The position numbers and the translations under genes are program-made. Below are positions 14,707 to 23,759 of a DNA stretch of 64,000 nt, piece by piece. Positions within the stretch are counted from its first letter, which is position 1. The number at the start of each line of letters is the position of its first letter. The notes under the pieces were generated by a model, which did no database searches, had not been told where the DNA came from, and was given only the letters and a program-made list of their open reading frames with translations. Source of the stretch: Actinomycetospora endophytica (GTDB lineage Bacteria > Actinomycetota > Actinomycetes > Mycobacteriales > Pseudonocardiaceae); the NCBI RefSeq assembly GCF_021026375.1, contig NZ_JAJNDB010000001.1, forward strand, positions 1,488,001-1,552,000, written 5' to 3'.

Positions 14707-17650
14707 GCGGTCCCGGACGCAGGCCCAGCGCCTGCGCCGCGAGGCTCGCGAGATGGGTGGGCTCGTGGCCGCCGTTCTCGAGCTGGCGGATCTGGGTGCG
14801 GCACGAGTAGCCGTCCGCGAGCACCGTCGTCTCGCCCGACGCCGCCCGGACCGCGGGCATGAGTCCGCGCTCCGCGCACGCCGTCGACACCTCGTAGTGC
14901 CCGTCCTCGAAGCCGAAGTTGCCCGCCAGTCCGCAGCAGCCCTCGTCGAGCACGTCGGCCTGCACGCCCAGCGCCGAGAGCACCGCACGGTCCGCGTCGG
15001 TGCCCAGCTCGGCGTACTGGTGGCAGTGGATCTGGACCAGGGCGGAGCGCTCGGAGCCGTCGGCGAGCCCGGCCAGCTCGTCGGTGTGCTCGGCCAGCAC
15101 CTCGGCGAACGTCCGGATCGACGCGGACGCGGTCTGCGCCAGCTCGTGCTCCCGGCCGAGCACCTTGAGCGAGTCGCCTCGCAGCGCCGCGGTGCACGAG
15201 GGCTCCAGCCCGACGACGGGCACGCCGTCCTCGAGCCACGGCCGGATCCGCTCGAGGCTCCGCGCGATGATCTTCCGGGCGGCGCCGACCTGCCCGGTGG
15301 TGACCCAGGTCAGCCCGCAGCAGACGGCCCCGTCGGGCAGCTCCACCCGGTAGCCCAGCGCCTCGAGCACCGCGATGGCGTCGAGCGCGAGCTCCGGATC
15401 GAACGCCTCGGTGAAGGTGTCCGGCCAGAGCAGGATCCGCTTCCCGACGTCGGGTCGGGCGGCGTGGTCGGTCTTCCCCAGCAGCCGGCGCAGCGGCTTG
15501 GCCGCCAGCGGCGGGATCGAGCGCTGCGGCGCGATCCCGCCCGCCTTCTTGGCGAACCCGGCGAGCGCGGGACGGTTCGCGAGCGCGTTCGCGAGCCGCG
15601 GCGCGCCCGGGATCGACCCGGCGATCCGCAGCCACGCCGGCAGCCAGCCCATCGACCAGTGCGACCGCGGCCGGTTCTTCGCCCGGCTCCCCGCGTAGTG
15701 CTGCGCGAGGAACTCGGTCTTGTAGGTGGCCATGTCGACGCCGACCGGGCAGTCGCGCGAGCAGCCCTTGCAGCTCAGGCACAGGTCGAGGGCGTCGTGC
15801 ACCTCCTGCGACTGCCAGCCGTCGGGCACCAGCTGTCCGGACGCCATCTCGAACAGCAGCCGGGCGCGGCCGCGCGTGGAGTGCTTCTCCTCGCCGGTCA
15901 CCCGGTAGCTCGGGCACATCACGCCGCCCTGCGCGGTGACGCACTTGGCCACCCCGATGCAGCGGCGCATCGCGGAGCCGAAGCCGGTCTCCGGGTGGCC
16001 GTCGTGGGTGAGGTCGAGCTGGGTGCGGGTCGGGATCGTGGGCTGGCCGAGGAAGACCCGGACGTCGTCGTCGATGCGCGGCGGGTCGACCACGCGGTGC
16101 GGGTTCATCCGGCCCTCGGGGTCCCACGCCGCCTTGAAGTCGGCGAAGGTCTCGATCATCCGCGGCGAGTACATCCGCGAGAGCAGCTCGGCTCGGGCCT
16201 GGCCGTCGCCGTGCTCACCGGACAGCGATCCACCGTGGGCGACGGCGAGGTCGGCGGCGTCCTCGAGGAACCCCCGGAAGTTGCGCAGACCCGCCGTCGT
16301 GAGCAGGTCGAAGTCGATCCGGACGTGCAGGCAGCCGTCCCCGAAGTGGCCGTAGTAGGCCCCCGAGCGGCCGTGCTTGGAGAGCAACGCGTCGAACTCG
16401 CGCAGGTAGTTGCCGAACTGCGCCGGCTGGACCGCGGCGTCCTCCCAGCCCGGCCACGCCTCGACGCCGCCGGGACCGCGCGTGACGATGCCCGCCCCGT
16501 CCTCGCGGATCTTCCAGAGCCCGCGCATCGCCGTCGGGTCGCTGACGACCTTGTGGTCGACGGTGGCCCCGGCCAGCTCCTTCGCGATCGCCTCGGCCTT
16601 CGCCTCGGCCTCCCCGCGGTCGGCACCGCCGGTCTCGACGTAGAGCCAGCCGGTGCCGCGGGGCAGCTGCTCGTGGGTCCGGTCGTCGGGGCGCGCGGCT
16701 CGCAGGGCGCCGATGACGCCGACGTCCATGCCCTCGATCGTCAGCGGCGAGTGCTCGCGGATCGGCACGACGTGGTCGGCCGCGGTGTAGGCGTCGGCGA
16801 AGCCCAGCACGGCCAGCGCTCGCGCGGGCGGCGACTCGACCAGCCGGACCGTCGCGCCCAGGATCGTCGCGCAGGTGCCCTCGGTGCCGACCAGCGCCCT
16901 GGCCAGGTCGAACCCGTGCTCGGGCAGGAGCTGGTCGACGTTGTAGCCGGAGACGCGGCGGGTGAGGTCGGGGGTGTCGGTGCGGACGAGGTCGGCGGTC
17001 CGGTCGCGCAGCGCCCTGAGGTCGCGGTAGACGCGGCCCTCGGTGCCGGGGCGCTTCGCCGCGGCCTCGATCGCGGCGTCGTCCATCTCCCCGCCGACGG
17101 TCATACGGGTGCCGTCGGCGAGCAGGACGTCGAGCTCGTGCACGTTGTCGACGGTCTTGCCCCACGCCACCGAGTGCGATCCGCAGGCGTTGTTGCCGAT
17201 CATCCCGCCGAGCGTGCAGCGGTTGTGGGTCGACGGGTCCGGGCCGAAGGTCAGGCCGTGCGGACGCCCGGCGTCGCGCAGGTCGTCGAGCACGGTGCCG
17301 GGCTGGACCCGGGCGGTGCGGGCGTCCGGGTCGACCTCGAGCACCCGGTGCATGTGGCGGTGGAAGTCGACGACGACGGCCTCGTTGATCGACTGTCCGC
17401 AGATGCTGGTGCGGGCGCCGAGCGGGAGCAGCGGGACGCCGTGGCGGCGGGTGATCTCGACCGCCCGCTCGACGTCGTCGGCGTCGACCGGCTGCACCAC
17501 CCCGATCGGGACGTGGCGGTAGTTCGACGAGTCGGCCGACCACATGGCCCGGCTCGCCGTGTCGAACCGGACCGCGCCGCGCACGGCTCCCGCGAGCTCC
17601 TCGGCCAGCAGGGAGGTCGCGGTGCTCGGGCGGCTCGGGGCGGTCGTCAT
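14699..17650 (-). CDS. fused FAD-linked oxidase and Fe-S/CCG reductase (GlcD-GlcF type)
   Basis: A 983-residue fusion. Residues 1-530 are a PCMH FAD-binding domain with a GlcD/Dld-type C-terminal cap (PLGARTSICGQS, DPSTHNRCTLGGMIGNNACGSHSV, SGEHGDGQARAE). CLSCKGCSRDCPVGVD near 625 is a 4Fe-4S binding motif, followed by two CCG segments (GAVCCGLTWVTTGQ and EGCCGLAGNFGFE) typical of GlcF/heterodisulfide reductase-like subunits. Such fusions oxidise 2-hydroxyacids such as D-lactate, glycolate or D-2-hydroxyglutarate and feed electrons to the respiratory chain. ATG 17650 has an AGGA eight bases upstream; ATG 17674 is an alternative. Its D-2-hydroxyglutarate relevance is noted under the operon at 24 kb. 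Confidence 0.85.
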   Translation of the reverse strand: MTTAPSRPSTATSLLAEELAGAVRGAVRFDTASRAMWSADSSNYRHVPIGVVQPVDADDVERAVEITRRHGVPLLPLGARTSICGQSINEAVVVDFHRHMHRVLEVDPDARTARVQPGTVLDDLRDAGRPHGLTFGPDPSTHNRCTLGGMIGNNACGSHSVAWGKTVDNVHELDVLLADGTRMTVGGEMDDAAIEAAAKRPGTEGRVYRDLRALRDRTADLVRTDTPDLTRRVSGYNVDQLLPEHGFDLARALVGTEGTCATILGATVRLVESPPARALAVLGFADAYTAADHVVPIREHSPLTIEGMDVGVIGALRAARPDDRTHEQLPRGTGWLYVETGGADRGEAEAKAEAIAKELAGATVDHKVVSDPTAMRGLWKIREDGAGIVTRGPGGVEAWPGWEDAAVQPAQFGNYLREFDALLSKHGRSGAYYGHFGDGCLHVRIDFDLLTTAGLRNFRGFLEDAADLAVAHGGSLSGEHGDGQARAELLSRMYSPRMIETFADFKAAWDPEGRMNPHRVVDPPRIDDDVRVFLGQPTIPTRTQLDLTHDGHPETGFGSAMRRCIGVAKCVTAQGGVMCPSYRVTGEEKHSTRGRARLLFEMASGQLVPDGWQSQEVHDALDLCLSCKGCSRDCPVGVDMATYKTEFLAQHYAGSRAKNRPRSHWSMGWLPAWLRIAGSIPGAPRLANALANRPALAGFAKKAGGIAPQRSIPPLAAKPLRRLLGKTDHAARPDVGKRILLWPDTFTEAFDPELALDAIAVLEALGYRVELPDGAVCCGLTWVTTGQVGAARKIIARSLERIRPWLEDGVPVVGLEPSCTAALRGDSLKVLGREHELAQTASASIRTFAEVLAEHTDELAGLADGSERSALVQIHCHQYAELGTDADRAVLSALGVQADVLDEGCCGLAGNFGFEDGHYEVSTACAERGLMPAVRAASGETTVLADGYSCRTQIRQLENGGHEPTHLASLAAQALGLRPGPRG

Positions 17651-17696
17651 GGGCCCATCCTGCTTGGCGATCATGCGGCGTGCAGCACCGTGTGAG

Positions 17697-18395
17697 TCAC
17701 GACGGCGTCAGCAGCCACGAGAGGTCGTCCCCGACGGCGAGCTCGACGGGCGTCTCGTCGCGGCGGAACAGCCGGGCGGTGTTGCCGCCGAGGCGCAGCG
17801 TGTCGTCGGTCCGGTGCAGCCAGGCCCCCTCCCGGAGTCCGACGACGGGCTCGGGGTTCATCTCGTGGAACTCGACGATCCGTTCCTCGCGGGTCTCGCC
17901 CTGGTGGGTGCTGGTCGGGTCCGGGTCGAGGTAGTGCGGGTTGACCTGGAAGGGGACGCGCGCGAGGGCGTCGAACCCGCCGGGGTCGACGATCGGCATG
18001 TCGTTGGTGGTCCGCATGGTCGGGCAGGCCAGGTTCGTGCCGGCCGAGCTCCCGGTGTAGCGGCAGTCCGGGTTCGCGCGCAGGCCGTCGAGGATCCCGA
18101 GCCGGCGGACGTCGTGGAGCAGCCGGAAGGTGTTGCCGCCGCCGACGAACACGGCTCGTGCGTCGGCGATCGTGGCGGCCGGGTCGGGTTCGCGGTGCAG
18201 CGGTCGGAGGTCGATGTCCTGACCGAGGGCCCGGCTGACCCAGGCGACGTAGTCGTCGTGGTCGGCGCGGGCATAGGGCACGAACCACACCGGTCGGCCG
18301 CCGAGATGGCTCGCGAGGATCTCCCGGGCGTGCGCGAACGGCGCGGCGCCGCCGGGTGGGCGTGAGTTGGACAGCAGCAGGACGTCACCGGGCAC
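17697..18395 (-). CDS. pepE: dipeptidase E / S51 peptidase
   Basis: A 232-residue cytoplasmic peptidase. The nucleophile motif YTGSSAGTNLACPTM places Ser at about 117; VFVGGGNTFRLLHDV is the preceding conserved strand, and FQVNPHYLDPDPTSTHQGETREERIVEF carries the His of the triad. PepE releases N-terminal Asp from Asp-Xaa dipeptides; the length (229-235) fits. GTG 18395 directly precedes the first strand (DVLLLSNSR). It lies on the same strand between choD-like and GlcD-F-like genes with short gaps (27 and 46 bases), so a loose operon is possible. Confidence 0.85.
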   Translation of the reverse strand: MPGDVLLLSNSRPPGGAAPFAHAREILASHLGGRPVWFVPYARADHDDYVAWVSRALGQDIDLRPLHREPDPAATIADARAVFVGGGNTFRLLHDVRRLGILDGLRANPDCRYTGSSAGTNLACPTMRTTNDMPIVDPGGFDALARVPFQVNPHYLDPDPTSTHQGETREERIVEFHEMNPEPVVGLREGAWLHRTDDTLRLGGNTARLFRRDETPVELAVGDDLSWLLTPS

Positions 18396-18422
18396 GCGTC
18401 GCAGCGTGGCATGCGGCTCGGG

Positions 18423-20156
18423 TCAGGGTCCGGCGGCCGGCTCCGGTCGCGGCGGCACCGCGGGCGTGCCGAGCGGCACCGTCCGCAGCGCGCCCGGCGC
18501 GTCGGCCGGCACCACCGGAGCGACGGGTGCCACCGGCGTGAGCCGCTCGTACGCCGACCCCAGCGGCGGGCGCGGGTCGGCCTCCCCCTTGTTCGGCCAG
18601 AACGCCATCGCCCGCTCGGCCTGCGCGGTGATCGTCAGGGACGGGTTCACACCGAGGTTGGCCGAGAGCGCCGACCCGTCGACCACGTGCAGCCCGGGAT
18701 GCCCGTACAGCCGCTGGTAGCCGTCGATCACGCCGGTCTCCGCGGAGGCCCCGATCGCGCAGCCGCCGATGAAGTGCGCCGTCATGGGCACGTCGACCGC
18801 CTCGCCCCAGGTACCGCCCGGGTCGCCGTCGATGAGCTCGGCCATCCGCCGCGTCGTGGCGTTGGCGGCCGGGATCCACGTCGGGTTCGGCGTCCCGTGC
18901 CCCTGCCGGGAGACGAGCCGGCCGAACCGGCGGCGCACCGTGATCGAGTTGTCCAGCGACTGCATGACCAGCGCGATCACCGTCCGCTCCGACCACCGCC
19001 GCTTGTCCAGCGACCGGGCCAGTGTCCGCGGGTGCCGCACCATCGCCCCGAGCAGCTTCACCAGCCGCGGCACCTTCCCGCCGCCGTCGGTCATGAGCGT
19101 GGTGAGCAGGCCCATCGCGTTCGACCCGTGCCCGTAGCGGCACGGCTCGATGTGCGTGTCGGCGTCCGGGTGCCAGGACGAGGTGATCGCCACCCCGCGC
19201 GAGAAGTCCCGCGGCCCGCCGCGCTCGGGTGCCCGTCGCGCCATGGCCCCGACGAGGGCCTCGGAGTTCGTGCGGGTCAGGTGACCGAGCCGTTCCGAGA
19301 TCCGCGGGAGCGTCCCGGCGTCGCGCAGCCGGTGCAGCAGCGTCTGGGTGCCCCAGGTCCCGGCGGAGAAGATCACCTCGTCGGCGGTGAAGACCTCACG
19401 ACGACGACGGGAGCGCCGCGTCGGTCTCGTCGTCACCTCGTAGCCGCCTCCGGACCGCGGCCGTACGGAGAGCACCGTCGTCTCCGGGTGGACGACGGCG
19501 CCGGCGCGCTCGGCGAGCCCGAGGTAGTTGCGGTCGAGGGTGTTCTTCGCGCCGTGGCGGCAGCCGGTCATGCACTCGCCGCACTCGATGCACCCCGTGC
19601 GGTCGGGGCCCGCGCCGCCGAAGAACGGGTCGGGCACCGTGACGCCCGGGCCGTCGCCGAAGTACACGCCGACCTGCGTCGGCGTCACGGTGTCCTCCCG
19701 GCCCCACTCCCGCGCGACCCGTCGCATGACCTCGTCCGACGGCGTCACGCTGGGCTGGGTGACCACGCCGAGCATCCGCTGCGCCTGGTCGTAGAACGGG
19801 TCCAGCTCGGCGCGCCAGTCGGTGATCGAGGCCCACTGCGGGTCGCGGTAGAACGCGGGCGACGAGGGCTGGTAGAGCGTGTTCGCGTAGTTCAGCGAAC
19901 CGCCGCCCACGCCCGCCCCGGCGAGGACCACGACGTCGCGCAGCACGTGGATGCGCTGGATGCCGTAGCACCCGAGGGCGGGCGCCCACAGGAAGTTCCG
20001 GACGTCCCACGACGTCGAGGGCAGCGTCTCCGGGGTGAAGCGTCGCCCGGCCTCGAGCACCCCGACCCGGTAGCCCTTCTCGGTCAGGCGCAGCGCCGAG
20101 ACGCTGCCGCCGAACCCGGAGCCGATGACGAGGACGTCGTAGTGGGGCGACTGCAC
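18423..20156 (-). CDS. choD: GMC oxidoreductase, cholesterol oxidase-like (ChoD)
   Basis: A 577-residue FAD flavoprotein. YDVLVIGSGFGGSVSALRLTEKG near residue 6 binds FAD; the unusual cysteine-rich insert GCIECGECMTGCRHGAKNT, LAGAGVGGGSLNYANTLY, TRTNSEALVGA and the C-terminal VVDGSALSANLGVNPSLTITAQAERA match what I know of M. tuberculosis ChoD almost segment by segment and in length (578). Members are annotated as 3-beta-hydroxysteroid oxidases; the true substrate may differ. GTG 20156 is preceded by TAGCGT six bases upstream, indicating a leaderless transcript, and a 15-bp inverted repeat lies at about -40 to -54. In mycobacteria choD follows guaB2-guaB3; here it does not. Confidence 0.85.
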   Translation of the reverse strand: MQSPHYDVLVIGSGFGGSVSALRLTEKGYRVGVLEAGRRFTPETLPSTSWDVRNFLWAPALGCYGIQRIHVLRDVVVLAGAGVGGGSLNYANTLYQPSSPAFYRDPQWASITDWRAELDPFYDQAQRMLGVVTQPSVTPSDEVMRRVAREWGREDTVTPTQVGVYFGDGPGVTVPDPFFGGAGPDRTGCIECGECMTGCRHGAKNTLDRNYLGLAERAGAVVHPETTVLSVRPRSGGGYEVTTRPTRRSRRRREVFTADEVIFSAGTWGTQTLLHRLRDAGTLPRISERLGHLTRTNSEALVGAMARRAPERGGPRDFSRGVAITSSWHPDADTHIEPCRYGHGSNAMGLLTTLMTDGGGKVPRLVKLLGAMVRHPRTLARSLDKRRWSERTVIALVMQSLDNSITVRRRFGRLVSRQGHGTPNPTWIPAANATTRRMAELIDGDPGGTWGEAVDVPMTAHFIGGCAIGASAETGVIDGYQRLYGHPGLHVVDGSALSANLGVNPSLTITAQAERAMAFWPNKGEADPRPPLGSAYERLTPVAPVAPVVPADAPGALRTVPLGTPAVPPRPEPAAGP

Positions 20157-20162
20157 CGACGC

Positions 20163-20210
20163 ACGCTAACCCGCCGGTAGCTGTAACGGAAGGTCACACG
20201 TACAACGTGT
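20163..20210 (-). promoter_or_regulatory. choD promoter with upstream inverted repeat
   Basis: On the minus strand TAGCGT (20163-20168) lies six bases before GTG 20156. Upstream, ACACGT-ACA-ACGTGT (20196-20210) is a 6+6 inverted repeat with a 3-base spacer placed where a regulator would overlap or lie just above the -35. Confidence 0.4.
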
Positions 20211-20225
20211 CAGCCACACTGACGC

Positions 20226-20762
20226 TCAGCGCGCGGCGGTGTCCTTCGCCTCGCGCGCGACCCACCGCGCGGTCTCGGCGTCGAGGAGTCCGCGCAGCAC
20301 CGCCGCGTTGGCCGGCGACACCGGCGCCCCGTCCTTGAACTGCCGCCCGCGGACGCCGACGTAGGGAGCGCTCGGCTTCCAGTCGGGGTGGGCCATGATC
20401 GTCTCGGCGGAGACCCGGTCCTCGGGCGGGATGACCCCGATGACGCCGTCGGCGTACCAGCTGACCTCGGTCGCCGACTCGGTGCGGCTGTACGGGTTGC
20501 TGTCGAAGATCATCACGGCGGCGATCCGGCCACGGCCGTCCCACTCGTGGATCCAGCCGACGGTCCCCGGCCCGACGCGCTTCTCCCGGGAGTGGGAGAC
20601 GGCGAGCTGCCAGGACGCGCGCTTGCCCGTCCAGTCGCCGTCGATGTCCCAGCGTGCCGCCGGTGAGCGGACCCAGGCGCCGTCGTCCTCGGGGTTCTCC
20701 GCCGGGGTCCACGCGAGCATCACGTCGGAGAGAATCTCGAAACGGGCGGAACGGCTGGTCAC
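20226..20762 (-). CDS. hypothetical protein
   Basis: A 178-residue cytoplasmic-looking protein with no signal or membrane segment. I do not recognise the family. The middle (GKRASWQLAVSHSREKRVGPGTVGWIHEWDGRGRIAAVMIFDSNPYSR) alternates strands and is Trp- and Asp-rich; the C-terminal 50 residues are helical and charged. Codon use and coding polarity (GC-rich third positions through the whole frame, no competing frame) support it as a real gene. The GTG at 20762 is the only good start before the SRSARFEIL strand. It precedes choD on the same strand after a 69-base gap that contains the choD promoter, so it is probably a separate unit. Confidence 0.6.
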   Translation of the reverse strand: MTSRSARFEILSDVMLAWTPAENPEDDGAWVRSPAARWDIDGDWTGKRASWQLAVSHSREKRVGPGTVGWIHEWDGRGRIAAVMIFDSNPYSRTESATEVSWYADGVIGVIPPEDRVSAETIMAHPDWKPSAPYVGVRGRQFKDGAPVSPANAAVLRGLLDAETARWVAREAKDTAAR

Positions 20763-20807
20763 AGGCTGCCTCCCAGGGGTGGTGGTGAGCTCCGAGGTAC
20801 TCGGGAC

Positions 20808-21779
20808 TCAGGGGACCAGCATGACCTTCCCGACAGCGCCGTTCTCCACCGCCTCCTGAGCGGCGACGACGTCGTCGAGTCCGAAGGTCGACGCCGGCAG
20901 CGGAGTGAGGGCCCCGGCCGCGACCGCACCGCGGACCCAGGCGACGTCCGCCGCCAGGTCGGTGGGGCGTACGCCGTAGAGCAGGACGAACCGCAGGGTG
21001 GCGTTGCTGGTCATGAATCGGCGCACCGGCAGCACCGGATCGTTGGGCTCGTTGGCGTACACCGCGATCTCGGTGCCCGCCCCGGCGACGGCGAGGTCCA
21101 GGTCGAGGTTCGCCCCGAGCGCGACCTCGACGATCCGGTCGACGCGCTCCGCGTACCCGCGGACCCGCTCGATCGCGCCGGCCTCGCGGTAGTTCACGAC
21201 GAAGTCGGCGCCCGCCGCCCGCGCGAGCTCGCCCTTCTCCTCGGAGCTCACCGTCGTGATCACGCGCGCGCCCGCGTACTTGGCGAGCTCGATCGCGTAG
21301 TGCCCGACCGCGCCCGCCCCGCCCGCGACGAGCACCGTCGCGCCGTCGAGCGCCTCGGGGTCGGCCCGCAGGCAGTGCGCCGCGGTCACGGCGGGGACGC
21401 CGAGGCAGGCGCCGAGGTCCTCGGAGGCCCCGTCGGGCAGCGGGACGGCGCGCTCGGCGGGCAGGACGCAGTACTCGGCCGCGGTGCCGAACTGGTTGCC
21501 GAACGCGGCGAGGTGCAGCCAGACCGACTGGCCCGTCTCGCGGTCGGTCACGTCCGGGCCGACCGCGTCGATCACCCCGGCGCCGTCCTGGTGCGGGACC
21601 TGGAAGTCCTCCGGATCCCGGCCGGTGAGCCCGGCCCGCGTCTTCCAGTCGGTCGGGTTGATCGCGGACCGGGTGATGCGCACGCGGACCTGGCCGGGCC
21701 CCGGGTCGGGGGCCTCGATCTCCTCGACGGCGAGGACGTCCGCGGCGGGTCCGGTCTTCCGGTAGACGGCAGCCTTCAT
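20808..21779 (-). CDS. NADPH:quinone oxidoreductase, zinc-independent MDR family
   Basis: A 323-residue medium-chain dehydrogenase/reductase. MKAAVYRKTGPAADVLAVEE opens as in quinone reductases; ITRSAINPTDWKTR, HQDGAGVIDAVG and VLVAGGAGAVGHYAIELAKYAGARVI (AxxGxxG NADPH site near 155) follow, and no structural or catalytic zinc ligands are present. These enzymes reduce quinones or enones with NADPH. ATG 21779 is chosen for the conserved first strand although the frame is open further upstream. It lies 49 bases downstream of the tandem SCO6745-like genes on the same strand and may be read through from them. Confidence 0.85.
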   Translation of the reverse strand: MKAAVYRKTGPAADVLAVEEIEAPDPGPGQVRVRITRSAINPTDWKTRAGLTGRDPEDFQVPHQDGAGVIDAVGPDVTDRETGQSVWLHLAAFGNQFGTAAEYCVLPAERAVPLPDGASEDLGACLGVPAVTAAHCLRADPEALDGATVLVAGGAGAVGHYAIELAKYAGARVITTVSSEEKGELARAAGADFVVNYREAGAIERVRGYAERVDRIVEVALGANLDLDLAVAGAGTEIAVYANEPNDPVLPVRRFMTSNATLRFVLLYGVRPTDLAADVAWVRGAVAAGALTPLPASTFGLDDVVAAQEAVENGAVGKVMLVP

Positions 21780-21828
21780 GTCCCCAGGATTCCCCGGTGA
21801 CGGCGTTGTCGCACCCTTCCCGACACGA

Positions 21829-22686
21829 TCAGCCCGCACGCAGTTTCCGGTCGTCGTCCGGGAACGCGCCGGCGTCGCGCAGCGCGCGTGACCACCCCGT
21901 GCAGCGCTCGACGACGCGGTCCAGGCCGTGCTGCATCCCCTCGAGCACCGGGTCGAGCGCCGCCTCCGTCACGTCCTCGATGTCGTGGCGCAGCTGGGCA
22001 CCGCGTTCGGTGAGGACGGCGCCGCCGTCCCGGGACACCAGGAGTCGCCGATCGAGCAGGTCGTCGAGGGCCGCCTGGATGTCGGCCTCGGCCCAGGACC
22101 GGGTGCGGGTGTAGTCGCGGGTGGTGATCCCGACGTGGGCCTCGGTCAGCAGGTTCGCCTCGATCGGCCCGATCCCCGCCCCGAGCAGCGCGGCGAGGTG
22201 GGCGTCGCCGCGGAACTCCCGCAGCAGGTTCGCCGCGTGCCAGAGCCGGCCCCAGGCGTCGCCGGGCCAGTCGAGCGCCGAGAGTCCGGCGAACAGCGGT
22301 TTGCCGAGCAGCGGAGCCCGGTCCAGGCCGCCGCGCAGGACGGTGACGACCTCCTCGACGTCGCGGCCTGGCTCGCCCAGGACCCGGTGCAGGCAGCGGA
22401 CCGCGCCGGCCTGCTTGGCGGCGAGCACGTCGGGGACGGTGGCGGTGGTCAGCGCGCTCTCGTAGATCCCGGAGAGCATCTCGGGCTCGAACACCCCGAA
22501 GCTCGCCACCACCAGCGGGGTGGGAGGCAGGCCGAGCGTGCCGGCCCGGCCGAGGACGTAGCCCGCGAAGCGGGCCAGGCCGAGCGCCGCGTACTGCTCG
22601 CGGGCCTCCTCGGAGTGGACGTGCACCATCGCGATCGGCTCGATGGCGTCGCGCAGCCGCCGCGCCGGGGTCGGTTCGTCGCTCAC
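21829..22686 (-). CDS. SCO6745-like (SalK-type) protein, copy A
   Basis: A 285-residue mainly helical protein similar to the actinobacterial SCO6745/SalK family: AIEPIAMVHVHSEEAREQYAALGL, YVLGRAGTLGLPPTPLVVASFGVFEPEML, LWHAANLLREFRGDAHLAALLGAGIGPIEANLLTEAHV and RSWAEADIQAALDDLLDRRLL (a winged-helix-like end). The family is of unknown function and sometimes near secondary-metabolite genes. It lies 29 bases downstream of a second family member on the same strand, with the same order of blocks, so the pair is an old tandem duplication. GTG 22686 is chosen as the first start after the upstream stop. Confidence 0.7.
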   Translation of the reverse strand: MSDEPTPARRLRDAIEPIAMVHVHSEEAREQYAALGLARFAGYVLGRAGTLGLPPTPLVVASFGVFEPEMLSGIYESALTTATVPDVLAAKQAGAVRCLHRVLGEPGRDVEEVVTVLRGGLDRAPLLGKPLFAGLSALDWPGDAWGRLWHAANLLREFRGDAHLAALLGAGIGPIEANLLTEAHVGITTRDYTRTRSWAEADIQAALDDLLDRRLLVSRDGGAVLTERGAQLRHDIEDVTEAALDPVLEGMQHGLDRVVERCTGWSRALRDAGAFPDDDRKLRAG

Positions 22687-22715
22687 CCGGGCTCGGTACC
22701 CGGCGTCCGCGCCGC

Positions 22716-23627
22716 TCACCCCGCGGCGCGCTTGTACGGGTCCGGCGGGAACCACCCGGCGTCGACCACCCGGTCCGCCCACCGTCCGAGGGTCACCAGC
22801 AGCTCGTCGAGCTCGTCGCCGAGCGCGTCGAGGACGCGCTGCTGGGCGAGGTCGGTGGCCACCTCGATCCCCTCGCGGGCCGCGCGTCCGCCCGGGGTGA
22901 GGCCACCGTCGGCGATCCACCCGCGGGCCGCGAGCCGCGCCACGGCCGCGTCCATGGCCTCCGGCGACCAGCCCCGGGTGCCGGTGTACTCGTACAGGTC
23001 GAACCCGATCCGCAGCTCCGTCAGGATGTTCGCCTCGAGCCCGTCGATGCCGGCCGCGGTGCACGCGCCGAGGTGGGCGTCGCCGCGGTGCTCGCGGTAG
23101 AGCGTGGCGACGTGCCAGAGCGCGGCGTGCGGGTCGGTGGGCCACGGCAGGTCGCGCAGCCCGGCGTAGAGCGGACGCCCGGCGAGGTCGGCGGGGCCGG
23201 CCGCGTCGAGGGCCCCGCGCAGCGAGCGGGTCACCCGCCCGATCTCGGCGACCTCGATCCCCTCCAGCGCCGCGCGCAGGCTCTCGCCGCCGCCGAGCTC
23301 GCGGACCCCGAGCAGGTCCTCGACGCTGCACGCGGCGCGGGCCCCTCGCCAGAGCTCGCCCGCCAGTCCCGGCTCGAACACCGCGAAGGTGGCGGCGACG
23401 ACGCCGGGGGACGGGTCGCCGAGCACGCACGCCCGGCCGCCGACGTAGCCGGTGAGGAAGTCCAGCCCGGCCTTCGTCAGGTGCTGGTGCGCCGGCGCAC
23501 CCCAGACGCTGACCATCGCCAGCGGCTCGAGCACGTGGCGCAGCCGCAGCGCGGGGGTCTCGGGAGCGGCCGCGGCCACGCCGGTACGGGGCTGGAAGAA
23601 CGTCTCGCGGGCCTCGGCGAAATCCAC
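22716..23627 (-). CDS. SCO6745-like (SalK-type) protein, copy B
   Basis: A 303-residue paralogue of copy A with aligned blocks: LEPLAMVSVWGAPAHQHLTKAGL, YVGGRACVLGDPSPGVVAATFAVFEPGL, LWHVATLYREHRGDAHLGACTAAGIDGLEANILTELRI and RGWSPEAMDAAVARLAARGW. The first His-rich block differs (VHVHSEE in copy A, VSVWGAP here), hinting at different ligands. CACAAT lies 7 bases before GTG 23627, which suggests a leaderless start; the frame is open to 23669. It is divergent from the DinB-like gene and probably begins a three-gene unit B-A-quinone reductase. Confidence 0.65.
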   Translation of the reverse strand: MDFAEARETFFQPRTGVAAAAPETPALRLRHVLEPLAMVSVWGAPAHQHLTKAGLDFLTGYVGGRACVLGDPSPGVVAATFAVFEPGLAGELWRGARAACSVEDLLGVRELGGGESLRAALEGIEVAEIGRVTRSLRGALDAAGPADLAGRPLYAGLRDLPWPTDPHAALWHVATLYREHRGDAHLGACTAAGIDGLEANILTELRIGFDLYEYTGTRGWSPEAMDAAVARLAARGWIADGGLTPGGRAAREGIEVATDLAQQRVLDALGDELDELLVTLGRWADRVVDAGWFPPDPYKRAAG

Positions 23628-23759
23628 GTGAGGAATTGTGTCCCACACCACTGTCGCCGTCGACGACACATCACCCGCGACCCCGTCCGACCGGCGGGGT
23701 GCGTGAGGTGCCCGGCGGGGTGTGGACTCGGACGATCACCCCCGGCGAGAGGGCAGCCG

